Assembly (NCBI GenBank): GCA_964561025.1
Contig: CAZLNM010000010.1
Span: 8,892-72,891 of the forward strand
Reading direction: 5' to 3'
DNA from: JAAZNF01 sp964561025
GTDB lineage: Bacteria; Myxococcota; B64-G9
Length of the DNA stretch: 64,000 nt
The translations under genes and the position numbers were made by a program. The notes below the pieces were generated by a model. That model was not told the origin of the DNA, did no database searches, and was given only the letters and a program-made list of their open reading frames with translations. Below are positions 51,145 through 60,741 of the stretch, in pieces; position 1 is the first letter of the stretch, and every line of letters starts with the position of its first letter.

Positions 51145-51735
51145 GTGGGCGCGCCGGCGGGAGAACGCGGCCGCGGGTCGCACCGGGATGGAGCCGTGCC
51201 ACAGGGGCTCGCCAGGCCGCGCCGCGCTTTCCACCGGGGTCAGCTCGTTCGGCTGGGCCGGGTCCTGGACCTGGCGCGCGAGGTCACCGGGGACTTCTAC
51301 CGGCTCACCGCCGAGGCGGCGGGCCGCCTGCCGTACGAGGTGCGCACCTTGCGCCAGCTGGAGCGCTCGGAGATCCGGCCCGCCGGCGTGCTGGCCGACG
51401 TGGTGCGCTACGAGTACCGGGACGCGCACTACCAGCGCAAGCGAGACCTGTACCGGATCAACCTGCAAGACCACAACATCCTGGCCGCGCTGGCGGAGGG
51501 ACCGGGGATCGGTTTCTCGCCCTTCCTCCTCTACATCCTCACCCACGAGCTGGTCCACGTGATCCGCTTCTGCCGGCACGAGGCGCCGTTCTACCTCGAT
51601 CCGCGGCCGCGTCAGGAGGAGGAGCGGCGGGTGCACGAGCTGACCCGGCGCATCCTCGAGCGGGTCCCCATTCGAGGGCTCGGGCGGGTGCTGGAGGGGT
51701 ACCGCGGTATGCTGGAGGAGTTTCGCGCGGAGTGA
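51145..51735 (+). CDS. Putative zinc metallopeptidase (HExxH)
   Basis: 196 residues from GTG 51145 (GAGG six bases upstream); GTG 51196 would also work. The centre carries YILTHELVHVIRF, an HExxH zinc motif in a helix, followed by an FCRHEAPFYLD segment with further possible ligands. No signal peptide or membrane helix is evident. I do not know the subfamily. Eight bases follow the CorA gene, so the two may be co-transcribed. It meets the lipoprotein gene tail to tail. Confidence 0.65.
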   Translation: MGAPAGERGRGSHRDGAVPQGLARPRRAFHRGQLVRLGRVLDLAREVTGDFYRLTAEAAGRLPYEVRTLRQLERSEIRPAGVLADVVRYEYRDAHYQRKRDLYRINLQDHNILAALAEGPGIGFSPFLLYILTHELVHVIRFCRHEAPFYLDPRPRQEEERRVHELTRRILERVPIRGLGRVLEGYRGMLEEFRAE

Positions 51736-51741
51736 GGCGAG

Positions 51742-52866
51742 CTACGGGTTCGGGTTGGCGGGGGGAGTGGCCGGCTCCTCCTCGTCCCGCGCGGTCATCT
51801 TCTCCACCCAGGCCTTGGCCAGCTTGGCGGTGGGGCCCTTCTCCTTGGCGTGCTTGGTGATGAACTGGAAGAACGGGTTGCCGGTCTCGCCGTGCAGCGC
51901 GCCCACCAGGATGTTGGCGATGGGGTCTTCCTCGTACTTGATGGCGAGCTGGTTGGCCGCCTTGAGGATGTACTCCGGCTTGGCCGAGGCCATGTTCACC
52001 AGTGGCTGGACGTACACGCTGCGCGGCTTCTCGTCGGCCTGGTAGCAGCCCTTGTAGAGGCGCAGGGTCGGGGCGAGCTTGGCGGAGATGGCGGCGCAGT
52101 CGTGGAGGCCGGTGACCAGGACCTGGTAGGCATCGACGTCGGCGTCGTAGAGCTGGGTCTGCACGTCGCGCTCGATGGGGAAGGCCTCGGCGAAGGGCTC
52201 GCAGGGGCCGTCCGATTTCCAGGCGGCGTAGAGCAGCGCGGCCTTGACCCAGGGATCCTTCTCCTGGGCGCCGAAACGATCGGCGATGGTGCGGTCCTTG
52301 GCGGTGGCCACGCGCAGGGCGGCCTGCACCCGCTCCTTGACGGTCGCCTGGGCGTCCTGCAGCACCGCCACCGAGGACAGCAACGACGGCGGGTAGGCGG
52401 GGGTGGAACCCTTGATGTTGAACTTCTTCTCGAAGTTGCCGAAGGCCACGTCCACGTCGTCGAACTTCCAGCCGTCGGGGCTGGGGGCGAAGGGAACGTT
52501 GCCCTTGACCTTGTCCACGGTGACCAGGAGCAGCCGCAGCCGCCCCGGCTCCCGCGCCCCACGGATCTCCAATTTGTCGAACTTACCCGCGGCGGCGTCG
52601 GCGATGAACTTGCCGGCCTTGGCCTTGAACTCCTCGGTCTGGATCGCGGACAGCGAGGCGGTGCTGAAGTGGTGCAGGAGCTGGAGCGCGTCGTCGGGTT
52701 TCAGCCCCTTGGCCTCGGCGATCAGCGCCTTGTAGCGCTCGGTCAGGGTCTGCAGGTCGCGATCGCTGGCCTTCTGCATCTTCTCGTACTCGTCACGGCA
52801 CCCGGACAGGAACAGAAGCTGCGTTGCGATGCCGGCGACGAGCAAAACCATACGGCGTGACAGCAT
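51742..52866 (-). CDS. Lipoprotein of unknown function
   Basis: 374 residues. ATG 52866 has AGGAGGGAG seven bases upstream, which rules out the in-frame ATG 18 bases earlier. Lipobox FLSGC (Cys23). The mature protein is helical and soluble (KMQKASDRDLQTLTERYKAL, AVLQDAQATVKERVQAALRV), with three or four Cys (GPCEPFAEAF, LHDCAAI, YKGCYQ). The end is Pro/Glu-rich. It is 33 bases after the glutamine synthetase gene and probably in its operon. No family recognised. Confidence 0.7.
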   Translation of the reverse strand: MLSRRMVLLVAGIATQLLFLSGCRDEYEKMQKASDRDLQTLTERYKALIAEAKGLKPDDALQLLHHFSTASLSAIQTEEFKAKAGKFIADAAAGKFDKLEIRGAREPGRLRLLLVTVDKVKGNVPFAPSPDGWKFDDVDVAFGNFEKKFNIKGSTPAYPPSLLSSVAVLQDAQATVKERVQAALRVATAKDRTIADRFGAQEKDPWVKAALLYAAWKSDGPCEPFAEAFPIERDVQTQLYDADVDAYQVLVTGLHDCAAISAKLAPTLRLYKGCYQADEKPRSVYVQPLVNMASAKPEYILKAANQLAIKYEEDPIANILVGALHGETGNPFFQFITKHAKEKGPTAKLAKAWVEKMTARDEEEPATPPANPNP

Positions 52867-52899
52867 GCTCTCCCTCCTTTTCAATTCTGCCTTCCCGAT

Positions 52900-54336
52900 T
52901 CACACGTCGAAGTACAGCTCGATCTCGTATGGATGGGTGCGGCGTTTCATGGGTTCCACGCCCTTCTCCCGCAGCAGTTTCGTCCAGGTGGGGACGAAGT
53001 CATCGGGAAACACCTGGCCCGGGAGCAAGAACTCGCAGTCGGCCTCGAGCGCCTGCAGCGCCTCCTCGAGGCTCCCCGGGGCGGAGCGGATCTTCTCGCG
53101 CTCCGTCTCGGGCAACTTGAACACGTTGAAGTCGTACGGCCCGAAGCCCAGCGCCGCGGGATCGAGCTTGTGCCGGATCCCGTCCAGGCCGGCCAGGAGC
53201 TGGGCGGCCAGGGCCAGGTAGGGGTTGCAGGTGCCGTCCGGGCAGCGGAACTCGATGCGCTTCTCCTCGGGGCGGCGCGCCTGCTTGGGGATGCGCACCG
53301 CGGCGGAGCGGTTGGCCAGCCCGTAGAACAGCCGGGTGGGGGCCTCGAAGCCGGTGGTGAGGCGCCGGTAGCTGTTGCTGGAGGGGTTGGTGATGGCCAG
53401 CAACGCCGGGGCGTGCTTCAGCAGGCCGGCGATGTAGCTGCGCGCGAGATCCGAAAGCATCGCGTGGCCCTTCTCGTCGAAGAAGGCCGGCTTCGTGCCG
53501 GAGAACAGCATCTGGTGAAAGTGCATGCCGCTGCCGGCTTCGTTGATGAGCGGCTTGGGCATGAAGGTGGCGATGCGGTTGTGCTTCCGGGCCACCATGC
53601 GGATGAGGTACTTGATGGTCATCACCGCGTCGCCGGCGGCGAGCAGCGGCAGAAAGCCGATCTCGATCTCGCACTGGCCCGCCCCGCCCACCTCGTGGTG
53701 GTGGTACTTCACCGGGATGCCGGCCTCCTCGATGGCCAGGCACATGCTGGAGCGCAGATCGTGCAGGTCGTCCAGCGGCGGCATGAGGTGGTAGCCGCCC
53801 TGGTAGGGCACGCGCAGGCCCAGGTGCCGCGGCTGCTCGTCGCCGGTGCGCCAGTGGCCGGTGTCGCTGTCGATCTCGTAGGCGGCCCGGTTGTTGGTGT
53901 TGCTAGAGGTGATGTGATCGAAGACGTAGAACTCGAACTCCGGGCTCCACAGGCTGCGATCCGCCGGGCCGAACGAGCGCAGCAGCGCCTCGGCCCGCGC
54001 CGCGATGGTGCGCGGATCGCGGGCGTAGGGCGCCAGGGTGTCCGCCTCGCGCAGAGAGCCGATCAGGGCCAGGGTGGGGGTGGCGTAGAACGGCTCGACG
54101 GCGGCGGTGGCCGGGTCGGGGACCACCACCATGTCGCCGCCCTCCACGCGCTTGAAGCCCGCCACGCTGGAGCTGTCGAAGGCCACCCCCTCCTCGAGCA
54201 GCCGCTCGTCGAGCTTGGCGACCGGCAGCGTCACGTGGTGCCAGGCACCCGCCAGGTCGGCGTAGCGCACGTCGATCATGCGAATCTTGTGGTCCTGGGC
54301 CAGCTTTTGCAGTGATTGGAGGGTAGGATCGGCCAC
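52900..54336 (-). CDS. glnA: Glutamine synthetase type I, adenylylation Tyr replaced
   Basis: 478 residues from GTG 54336 with AAGGAG seven bases upstream. GSI landmarks: EFEFYVFDHI, metal/ATP site KYHHHEVGGAGQCEIEIGF, NEAGSGMHFHQML, flap TNPSSNSYRRL. The C-terminal region where E. coli has NLYDLPPEE, with the Tyr that GlnE adenylylates, reads NVFKLPETE here: Phe replaces Tyr, so this control cannot operate. The enzyme makes glutamine from glutamate and ammonia. Its neighbours are an MshEN-type protein and a lipoprotein, not ntrB/glnB genes. Confidence 0.95.
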   Translation of the reverse strand: MADPTLQSLQKLAQDHKIRMIDVRYADLAGAWHHVTLPVAKLDERLLEEGVAFDSSSVAGFKRVEGGDMVVVPDPATAAVEPFYATPTLALIGSLREADTLAPYARDPRTIAARAEALLRSFGPADRSLWSPEFEFYVFDHITSSNTNNRAAYEIDSDTGHWRTGDEQPRHLGLRVPYQGGYHLMPPLDDLHDLRSSMCLAIEEAGIPVKYHHHEVGGAGQCEIEIGFLPLLAAGDAVMTIKYLIRMVARKHNRIATFMPKPLINEAGSGMHFHQMLFSGTKPAFFDEKGHAMLSDLARSYIAGLLKHAPALLAITNPSSNSYRRLTTGFEAPTRLFYGLANRSAAVRIPKQARRPEEKRIEFRCPDGTCNPYLALAAQLLAGLDGIRHKLDPAALGFGPYDFNVFKLPETEREKIRSAPGSLEEALQALEADCEFLLPGQVFPDDFVPTWTKLLREKGVEPMKRRTHPYEIELYFDV

Positions 54337-54339
54337 GAT

Positions 54340-55179
54340 TCACTCCTTCATCTCGCGCATGAATTCTTCCTTGCTGATGAGCCCCTTCTTGGCCATGACC
54401 CGCATCAGGGCCCAGAAATACTTCTCCAGCTTGTGCAAGGTCTCGAGCTCCGAGAGCTGCACTTCGTTCAGGTAGTCCTGCATGGCCTCGTCGGAGGAGA
54501 TGCGGCCGGAGCGGCCGCGCGCGACCTGGCGCGCCCGCCGCGCCTTGATGGCCTCCACCTGCTCCTGGGCGCTCTCCGGTTCTTTTTCGGGGGAGATGGG
54601 GCGCAGGTTGCGCTGGCTGTCTTCCGGCCGGGTGCCGGTGTCCACCGTCTCGACCGCGCCGCCGGGCCGCACCAGCTGCATGCGGCCCGACTCGGTGTGC
54701 TCGGCCTTGACCAGGGAGAGCGGCTTGATGACGGTGTTCTGGCCGCGGTAGTGCTTGCGCACCGCGCTGTTGATGGCCGAGATGGTGGCCAGCACCGGAC
54801 GCACCTTGCAGCCGCTGGTGAACTCGATCTCGTCGATGATGGCCAGGTTGAGCGGGTCGGCCATGGCGATGGTGAGGGTGCGCGAGTTGCGAACGTTCTC
54901 GTAGGCGATGGGGATGAGGTCGTTGTTCTCGCACACGTTGACCGACACCATGCGCAGCGCCACCGGATCGAACGTCACCCGGGCCAGGTCCACCACCTGC
55001 AGCTTCATCACCTCGCCCAGCACCTTGGCCAGCATGCCCTCGGTGATGAAGCCCTTGGCCACCAGGGCCACGCCCAGCCGGTGGCCCCACTGGCGCTGGT
55101 AGGCCAGGGCGGAGTTGAGCTGGTCCTGGTCGATCACGCCGCGTTCGATCAGGATCTCGCCCAGTTTTTTCTTTTGCAT
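54340..55179 (-). CDS. Stand-alone MshEN/GspE-N domain protein
   Basis: 279 residues. ATG 55179 has GAGGG and gives MQKKKLGEILIERG. Residues 5-65 match the MshEN (GspE_N) pattern (LGEILIERGVIDQDQLNSAL, HRLGVALVAKGFIT), known in MshE to bind c-di-GMP; a second half of the same fold covers about 65-150 (VRNSRTLTIAMADPLNLAII). There is no secretion ATPase domain. The C-terminus is charged and helical. It heads an operon with glnA and a lipoprotein. Likely a regulatory module, perhaps a c-di-GMP receptor. Confidence 0.75.
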   Translation of the reverse strand: MQKKKLGEILIERGVIDQDQLNSALAYQRQWGHRLGVALVAKGFITEGMLAKVLGEVMKLQVVDLARVTFDPVALRMVSVNVCENNDLIPIAYENVRNSRTLTIAMADPLNLAIIDEIEFTSGCKVRPVLATISAINSAVRKHYRGQNTVIKPLSLVKAEHTESGRMQLVRPGGAVETVDTGTRPEDSQRNLRPISPEKEPESAQEQVEAIKARRARQVARGRSGRISSDEAMQDYLNEVQLSELETLHKLEKYFWALMRVMAKKGLISKEEFMREMKE

Positions 55180-55214
55180 AACACCCTCGCTAACCGCCCG
55201 TCCAACCGCGTGAA

Positions 55215-55243
55215 AATGTAGCAGAGCCAAAGTACCGGGTCAA
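55215..55243 (-). promoter_or_regulatory. Promoter of the MshEN-glnA operon
   Basis: Minus strand: TTGACC (55243-55238), 17-nt spacer, TACATT (55220-55215). Transcription starts near 55208. Confidence 0.6.
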
Positions 55244-55244
55244 G

Positions 55245-55272
55245 GAAACGACCGGCCCTGACGGGCCGTTTC
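55245..55272 (-). terminator. Hairpin after purA
   Basis: GAAAC/GTTTC and GGCCC/GGGCC arms pair around a TGAC loop with a four-base bulge, 33 bases after the purA stop and directly before the next promoter. No T-run follows in the minus direction. Confidence 0.45.
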
Positions 55273-55305
55273 GGGCTCGCCGGGACTTTTCGCCCCCGCG
55301 TTTTC

Positions 55306-56601
55306 TCAGTGGGCCCGGAACGGGTTCTTCACCATGATGGTCTCGGCGCGGGCGGAGCCGACGGAGACGATGTCCACCGGCACGCTCACGAACGACTCGA
55401 TGCGCCGGATGAATTTACGCGTGGCCGCGGGGAGCGCCTCGATCTCGCGCACGTCGCGGATGTTCTCCGTCCATCCCTCGCAGGGCTCGTACACCGGCTC
55501 GAGCCGGCCGACCGCGCGCGGGTCGTCCGGCAGGGCGTCGAGGCTCACCCCGTCGAGCTTGTACCCCACCGCCACCTGGATCGGGTCGATGCCGGTGAGC
55601 ACGTCCAGCTTGGTGAGGCACAGACCGGTGCAGCCATCCATGGCCACCGCTTGCTTGAGGGCCACCAGATCGAGCCAGCCGCAGCGCCGGGGCCGGCCGG
55701 TGGTGGCCCCGAACTCCCCGCCGGCTTGCCGCAGCCGTTCGCCGAGTTCCCCCGAAACCTCGGTGGGGAACGGGCCGCCGCCCACCCGCGTGCAATAGGC
55801 CTTGGCCACGCCCACGATGCCGCCCAGGCGCTGCGGCCCGATGCCCATGGTGGAGCTGGCCGCGCCGGCCACGCAGCTCGAGGCGGTCACGAACGGGTAG
55901 GTGCCGTGGTCCACGTCCAGCAAGGCCCCCTGGGCGCCCTCGAACAACACGTTGCGCCCGCGGTCCATCTCCTGGCGCACCACCTCGCCGGTGTCGCCCA
56001 TGTAGTGAGCCAGTTTCTGCCCCTGCTCGACCAGGCGGCGCTCGAGCTCCGGGGCCTGGAGCGGCGGCTGGCCGTAGTGGGCGAGCACCGCGTTGACCTC
56101 GGGCAGCCGCGCGGCCAGGCGTTCGGCCAGGTACTGCGGGTCCAAGAGGTCCACCATGCGCAGGCCCGTCCGGGCGGCCTTGTCCTCCAGGCACGGCCCG
56201 ATGCCTCGCAGGGTGGTGCCGATGCGCTTGTCTCCCCGGCCGGCCTCGCGGGCGGCGTCGATGGCCTTGTGGTAGGGCGTGACCACGTGGGCCCGCCGGC
56301 TCAAAAGCAGCATGGAGTCGTCCGCCAGAGCACCCAGGGCCTTCAGCGCCGCGATCTCGTCGAGCAGCGCCTCGGGATCCACCACCACCCCGGGGCCGAT
56401 CAGGCAGCGCTTGCCGGCGTGCAGCACCCCGGAGGGGACCAGGTGCAGGACCACCTTGCGCCCGTCCACCACCAGGGTATGGCCGGCGTTGCCGCCGCCC
56501 TGGAAGCGCACCACCACGTCGGCGTTCTCCGCCAGGATGTCGACGATCTTCCCCTTGCCCTCGTCGCCCCACTGCACGCCGACGACCACGACATTCGCCA
56601 T
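55306..56601 (-). CDS. purA: Adenylosuccinate synthetase
   Basis: 431 residues, standard length. GTP-binding GDEGKGK near residue 12, catalytic His in GGNAGHTLV, TLRGIGPCLEDK, FEGAQGALLDVDHGTYPFV and the GATTGRPRRCGWLDL region all fit. It joins IMP and aspartate using GTP, the first step from IMP to AMP. ATG 56601 (MANVVVVGVQWG) is the family start; GGAG lies upstream. It has its own promoter and a hairpin after its stop, so it is a single-gene unit. Confidence 0.97.
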   Translation of the reverse strand: MANVVVVGVQWGDEGKGKIVDILAENADVVVRFQGGGNAGHTLVVDGRKVVLHLVPSGVLHAGKRCLIGPGVVVDPEALLDEIAALKALGALADDSMLLLSRRAHVVTPYHKAIDAAREAGRGDKRIGTTLRGIGPCLEDKAARTGLRMVDLLDPQYLAERLAARLPEVNAVLAHYGQPPLQAPELERRLVEQGQKLAHYMGDTGEVVRQEMDRGRNVLFEGAQGALLDVDHGTYPFVTASSCVAGAASSTMGIGPQRLGGIVGVAKAYCTRVGGGPFPTEVSGELGERLRQAGGEFGATTGRPRRCGWLDLVALKQAVAMDGCTGLCLTKLDVLTGIDPIQVAVGYKLDGVSLDALPDDPRAVGRLEPVYEPCEGWTENIRDVREIEALPAATRKFIRRIESFVSVPVDIVSVGSARAETIMVKNPFRAH

Positions 56602-56660
56602 GGGATGCTCCATCCGCGGCCCATCCAACCGTACTGCGCTCCCGGCCGCGGTCGGGCGGG

Positions 56661-56689
56661 TCCATACCACGCGGCAGGGGTAGAATCAA
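56661..56689 (-). promoter_or_regulatory. Promoter of purA
   Basis: Minus strand: TTGATT (56689-56684), 17-nt spacer, TATGGA (56666-56661). Confidence 0.55.
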
Positions 56690-56743
56690 CCAGGATTTTT
56701 GACCCCATTTCTCCTTTTGGGCAGGGGCCGGCCTCTTTTTCTC

Positions 56744-56772
56744 TTGAATCGGGTTTGGCGGTTTGCTAGGGG
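56744..56772 (+). promoter_or_regulatory. Promoter of the 2-oxoacid oxidoreductase cluster
   Basis: TTGAAT (56744-56749), 17-nt spacer, TAGGGG (56767-56772). The TTG at 56763 lies inside the spacer, so the GTG at 56790 is the better start for the first gene. Confidence 0.4.
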
Positions 56773-56789
56773 TAGGAGCGGGTCGGACC

Positions 56790-57563
56790 GTGACGGCAAA
56801 GCGCTTACAACCCACCGAAACCATCTGCTCGCAGAAGCTTCATATGATCGTGGGAAACTACGGTTCGGGGAAGACCGAGGTGGCGGTGAACCTCGCGCTG
56901 GCCCTGGCCCGCGCCGGCCGGCGGGTGAGCATCGCCGACCTGGATGTGGTCAACCCCTATTTCCGGTGCCGCGAGGCCCGCGTTCTCATGGAAGAAGCCG
57001 GGGTGCGGGTGGTGGTGCCCTCCGGCGCCCAGAGCTTCTCCGAGCTGCCCATCGTGCTGCCCGAGATCCGCGCCCTGTTGCGGCCCGCGCCGGACGAGGT
57101 CAGCCTGTTCGACGTGGGCGGCGACCCGGTGGGGGCCAAGCTGCTGTCCTCCCTGGTGGAGCCGCTCGGGGACACCCCCTACCAGCTATGGCAGGTCATC
57201 AACTCGCGCCGGCCCTTCACCGACACGGTGGAGGGCTGCCTGCGCATGCGCGATGGCATCGAGGAGGCCTCGCGCCTCAAGGTCACCGGTTTCATCGCCA
57301 ACAGCCACCTGGTCACCGAAACCACGCTGGAGGTGATCCAGGAAGGCATCCGGATGGGACAGGAAGTCTCCCGCCGCTCGGGCCTGCCGCTGGTGTTCTA
57401 CACCGCCATGCAGGAGTTCGCCGATTCCCCGCAGCTCGCGGGAGAGGACGTGCCCTTGTTCGTGATGAGGCGCATCATGCTGCCACCCTGGATCCGGCGC
57501 GCGGACCCACAACCCCAACCGGCCGGCCGGGCCGTGCCACTCGGCCGCCGTACGGGAGCCTGA
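56790..57563 (+). CDS. MinD/CobQ-like P-loop ATPase
   Basis: 257 residues from GTG 56790 with AGGAG 11 bases upstream. Walker A is GNYGSGKT near residue 23, followed by helix EVAVNLALALARAGRRVSIA and Walker A'-like ADLDVVNPYF, then VSLFDVGGDP (Walker B region). This is the SIMIBI class; relatives insert metals, move subunits or act in cofactor assembly. It has two bases between its stop and the ferredoxin subunit gene, so it should be made with the oxidoreductase and may serve its assembly; that role is inferred. Confidence 0.8.
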   Translation: MTAKRLQPTETICSQKLHMIVGNYGSGKTEVAVNLALALARAGRRVSIADLDVVNPYFRCREARVLMEEAGVRVVVPSGAQSFSELPIVLPEIRALLRPAPDEVSLFDVGGDPVGAKLLSSLVEPLGDTPYQLWQVINSRRPFTDTVEGCLRMRDGIEEASRLKVTGFIANSHLVTETTLEVIQEGIRMGQEVSRRSGLPLVFYTAMQEFADSPQLAGEDVPLFVMRRIMLPPWIRRADPQPQPAGRAVPLGRRTGA

Positions 57564-57564
57564 C

Positions 57565-57798
57565 ATGCCCAAGATTGTCATCAACCGCGAACGTTGCAAG
57601 GGATGCGAGCGCTGCAACGACGCCTGTCCCCAGAAGATCTTGGCCATGAGCAAGGAGATGAACGCCAAGGGCTACACCTTCGCCAAGGTCAAGGACGAGA
57701 GCCGCTGCATCGGGTGCCGCTTGTGCGCCATCACCTGTCCGGACGTGGCCATCGAGGTGTTCATCGACGGCACGCAGTACGAGTTCTTCGCCTACTGA
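57565..57798 (+). CDS. 2x[4Fe-4S] ferredoxin subunit of the 2-oxoacid oxidoreductase (delta)
   Basis: 77 residues. Two CxxCxxCxxxCP clusters (CKGCERCNDACP and CIGCRLCAITCP), the delta subunit layout of VOR/KOR enzymes. It receives electrons from the TPP-bound intermediate and passes them to free ferredoxin or, here, perhaps to the NuoE/F-like proteins downstream. 16 bases before the alpha subunit gene. Confidence 0.9.
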   Translation: MPKIVINRERCKGCERCNDACPQKILAMSKEMNAKGYTFAKVKDESRCIGCRLCAITCPDVAIEVFIDGTQYEFFAY

Positions 57799-57814
57799 GC
57801 CAAGGGGCCGAGCC

Positions 57815-58935
57815 ATGAGCAAGATCCTGATGAAGGGCAACGAGGCCGTCGGCGAGGCCGCCATCCGCGCCGGCTGCCTGCACTTCTTCGGCTACCCCAT
57901 CACGCCGCAGAGCGAGGTGCCCGAGTACCTGGCGCGGCGGCTGCCGGAGGTGGGCGGGGTGTTCGTGCAGGCCGAGTCCGAGGTGGCCGCCAGCAACATG
58001 ATCTACGGCGCCGCCGGGGTGGGCATCCGGGTGCTGACCACCTCCTCCTCGCCCGGCATCTCGCTCATGGCCGAGGCGCTGTCCTACATCGCGGCCTGCG
58101 AACTGCCGGTGGTGGTCGTGAACATGATGCGCGCCGGCCCGGGGCTGGGCGGCATCCTGCCGGCCCAGGGGGACTACCTCCAGGCCACCAAGGGCACCGC
58201 CCACGGCGACTTCCACTTGATCGTGCTGGCCCCCTCCTCGGTGCAGGAGGCGGTGAACCTGGTCATGCGGGCCTTCGAGCTGGCCGAGAAGTACCGCAAC
58301 CCGGTGATGGTGATCGGCGACGGCATGATCGGCCAGATGATGGAGCCGGTGGAGTTCCCCGAGCCGGCGGTGGGCAAACCCCTCGATCCCGGCGACTGGG
58401 CGCTGACCGGCTGCAAGGACCGGCCGCGCCGCATCGTAAACTCCCTGTACCTCGACCCCGAGGCCTGCAACCGCCACAACTTCAAGCTCACCGCCAAGTG
58501 GCAGCGCATCACCGAGGCCGAGCAGCGCTCCGAGTCGGTGTACCTCGACGAGCCCTGCGACATCCTGCTCACCTCCTTCGGCATGACCTACCGCATCTGC
58601 AAGACGGCCGCCGACGAGCTGCGCGCCGAGGGGATCAAGGTCGGCCTGTTTCGGCCCATCACGCTGGCGCCGTTCCCTTACCAGGCCTGCCGCGCCGCCG
58701 CGGACCGGGCTGGCCGCATCCTGGACGTGGAGATGAACATGGGCCAGATGCTGGAGGACGTGAAGTTGGCGGTCCAGGGGACGAAGAGCATCGACTTTCT
58801 CGGCACCGCCGGTGGGGTGGTGCCATCTCCCGAGGACGTGGTCAAGAAGATCCGCGAGGTGCTGGGGAGCGCGCCACCGAAGAACGCCCCCGCGAAGCCC
58901 GCGCCGCAAAAAAAGCGTAAAGACAAGGACCGCGC

Positions 58936-58939
<4 letters not shown>
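57815..58939 (+). CDS. vorB: 2-oxoacid:ferredoxin oxidoreductase alpha subunit (VorB type)
   Basis: 374 residues. Start ILMKGNEAVGEAAIRAGCLH and the segment GYPITPQSEVPEYL are those of VorB/KorA alpha subunits; AESEVAASNMIYGAAGVGIR is the TPP-pocket region. A transketolase C-terminal-like part follows (VKVGLFRPITLAPFP). The C-terminus is a Lys/Ala/Pro extension (KPAPQKKRKDKD). Branched-chain 2-oxoacid or 2-oxoglutarate is the likely substrate; sequence reading cannot choose. Overlaps the beta gene by 4 bases. Confidence 0.9.
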
Positions 58940-59692
<753 letters not shown>

Positions 59693-59700
<8 letters not shown>

Positions 59701-60250
59701 CACCGAAGTGCTGATGGCGGGCTTCGGCGGCCAGGGCATGCTGCTCTCGGGCAAGCTCCTGGCCCACGCCGCCATGGAGAAGGGCCTGGAGGTCTCGTGG
59801 CTGCCGAGCTACGGGCCGGAGATGCGCGGCGGCACGGCCAACGTCACGGTGTGCATCTCCGACAAACCGGTGGCCTCGCCCTACATCGTGTATCCGCGGG
59901 CGCTCCTGGTGATGAACCAACCCAGCCTGGAGAAGTTCGCCCCGCGGGTGAAGCCGGGCGGGCTCATCGTGGTGAACTCCTCGCTGGTGCCGGTGAAGTC
60001 CGACCGCCAGGACTGCCAGGTGGTGTACGTGGCCGCCAACCAGGTGGCGCAGCAGGCCGGCACCGGCCGGGCCGCCAACCTGGTGATGCTGGGAGTGTAC
60101 GTGGGCTGGTCCGAGGTGGTGAGCCTGGAGTCCACCGTGCGCGCCATCGAGGAGGAGTTCGCCGAGAAGGCCAAGTTCATCCCGGCCAACGTGGCCGCCT
60201 TCAAGGCCGGGTACGAGGAAGGGCGCAAGGCCCGAGGAGCGAAATCATGA
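59693..60250 (+). CDS. 2-oxoacid:ferredoxin oxidoreductase gamma subunit
   Basis: 185 residues from GTG 59693. Start VLMAGFGGQGMLLSGKLLAH and SYGPEMRGGTANV are the gamma-domain marks. It completes the four-subunit enzyme (delta-alpha-beta-gamma order) and binds CoA. Overlaps the next gene by 4 bases (ATGA), so the NuoE-like gene is translationally joined to it. Confidence 0.92.
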
Positions 60251-60741
60251 CCCCCGCCGCCGCACCGGCCGTGGACACGGCCAAGGTCAAGGAGATCCTC
60301 TCGCGGCACCCCGCCGGTGACGCCGGCGCGCTGGTGAACGTGCTGCACGACCTGCAGGCCGAGTTCCGCTACCTGCCCGAGGAGGCGCTGAAGCTGGCCG
60401 CGGAGCACCTCCAGGTCTCCCAGGCCCAGGTGTTCGGGGTGGCCACCTTCTACGAGGGCTTCCACCTCAAGCCGCGCGGCAAGCACGTGTGCACGGTGTG
60501 CATGGGCACCGCCTGCCACGTGCGCGGCGCGCCGCGGCTGCTCGAACAGCTCGAGCGGGACTTCAAGGTGCGCGCCGGTGGCACCACGCCCGACCTCTCG
60601 GTGACTTTGGAGACCGTGAACTGCGTGGGGGCCTGCGCGCTGGGGCCGCTGCTCATCGTGGACGGCGAATACCACGGCAACATGACCACCGGCCGGTTGC
60701 CCAAGCTGGTGGACTCCGTGCTCAAGGAAGGGAAATCCTGA
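60247..60741 (+). CDS. nuoE: NuoE/HndA-like [2Fe-2S] subunit
   Basis: 164 residues. Thioredoxin-like [2Fe-2S] fold with ligand Cys in CTVCMGTACHV and NCVGACALGP. The N-terminal helical half (EILSRHPAGDAGALVNVLHD) is the normal NuoE bundle. With NuoF it forms an NAD(P)H-ferredoxin electron-transfer unit. It directly follows the oxidoreductase genes and its stop overlaps the NuoF ATG by one base. Confidence 0.92.
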   Translation: MTPAAAPAVDTAKVKEILSRHPAGDAGALVNVLHDLQAEFRYLPEEALKLAAEHLQVSQAQVFGVATFYEGFHLKPRGKHVCTVCMGTACHVRGAPRLLEQLERDFKVRAGGTTPDLSVTLETVNCVGACALGPLLIVDGEYHGNMTTGRLPKLVDSVLKEGKS

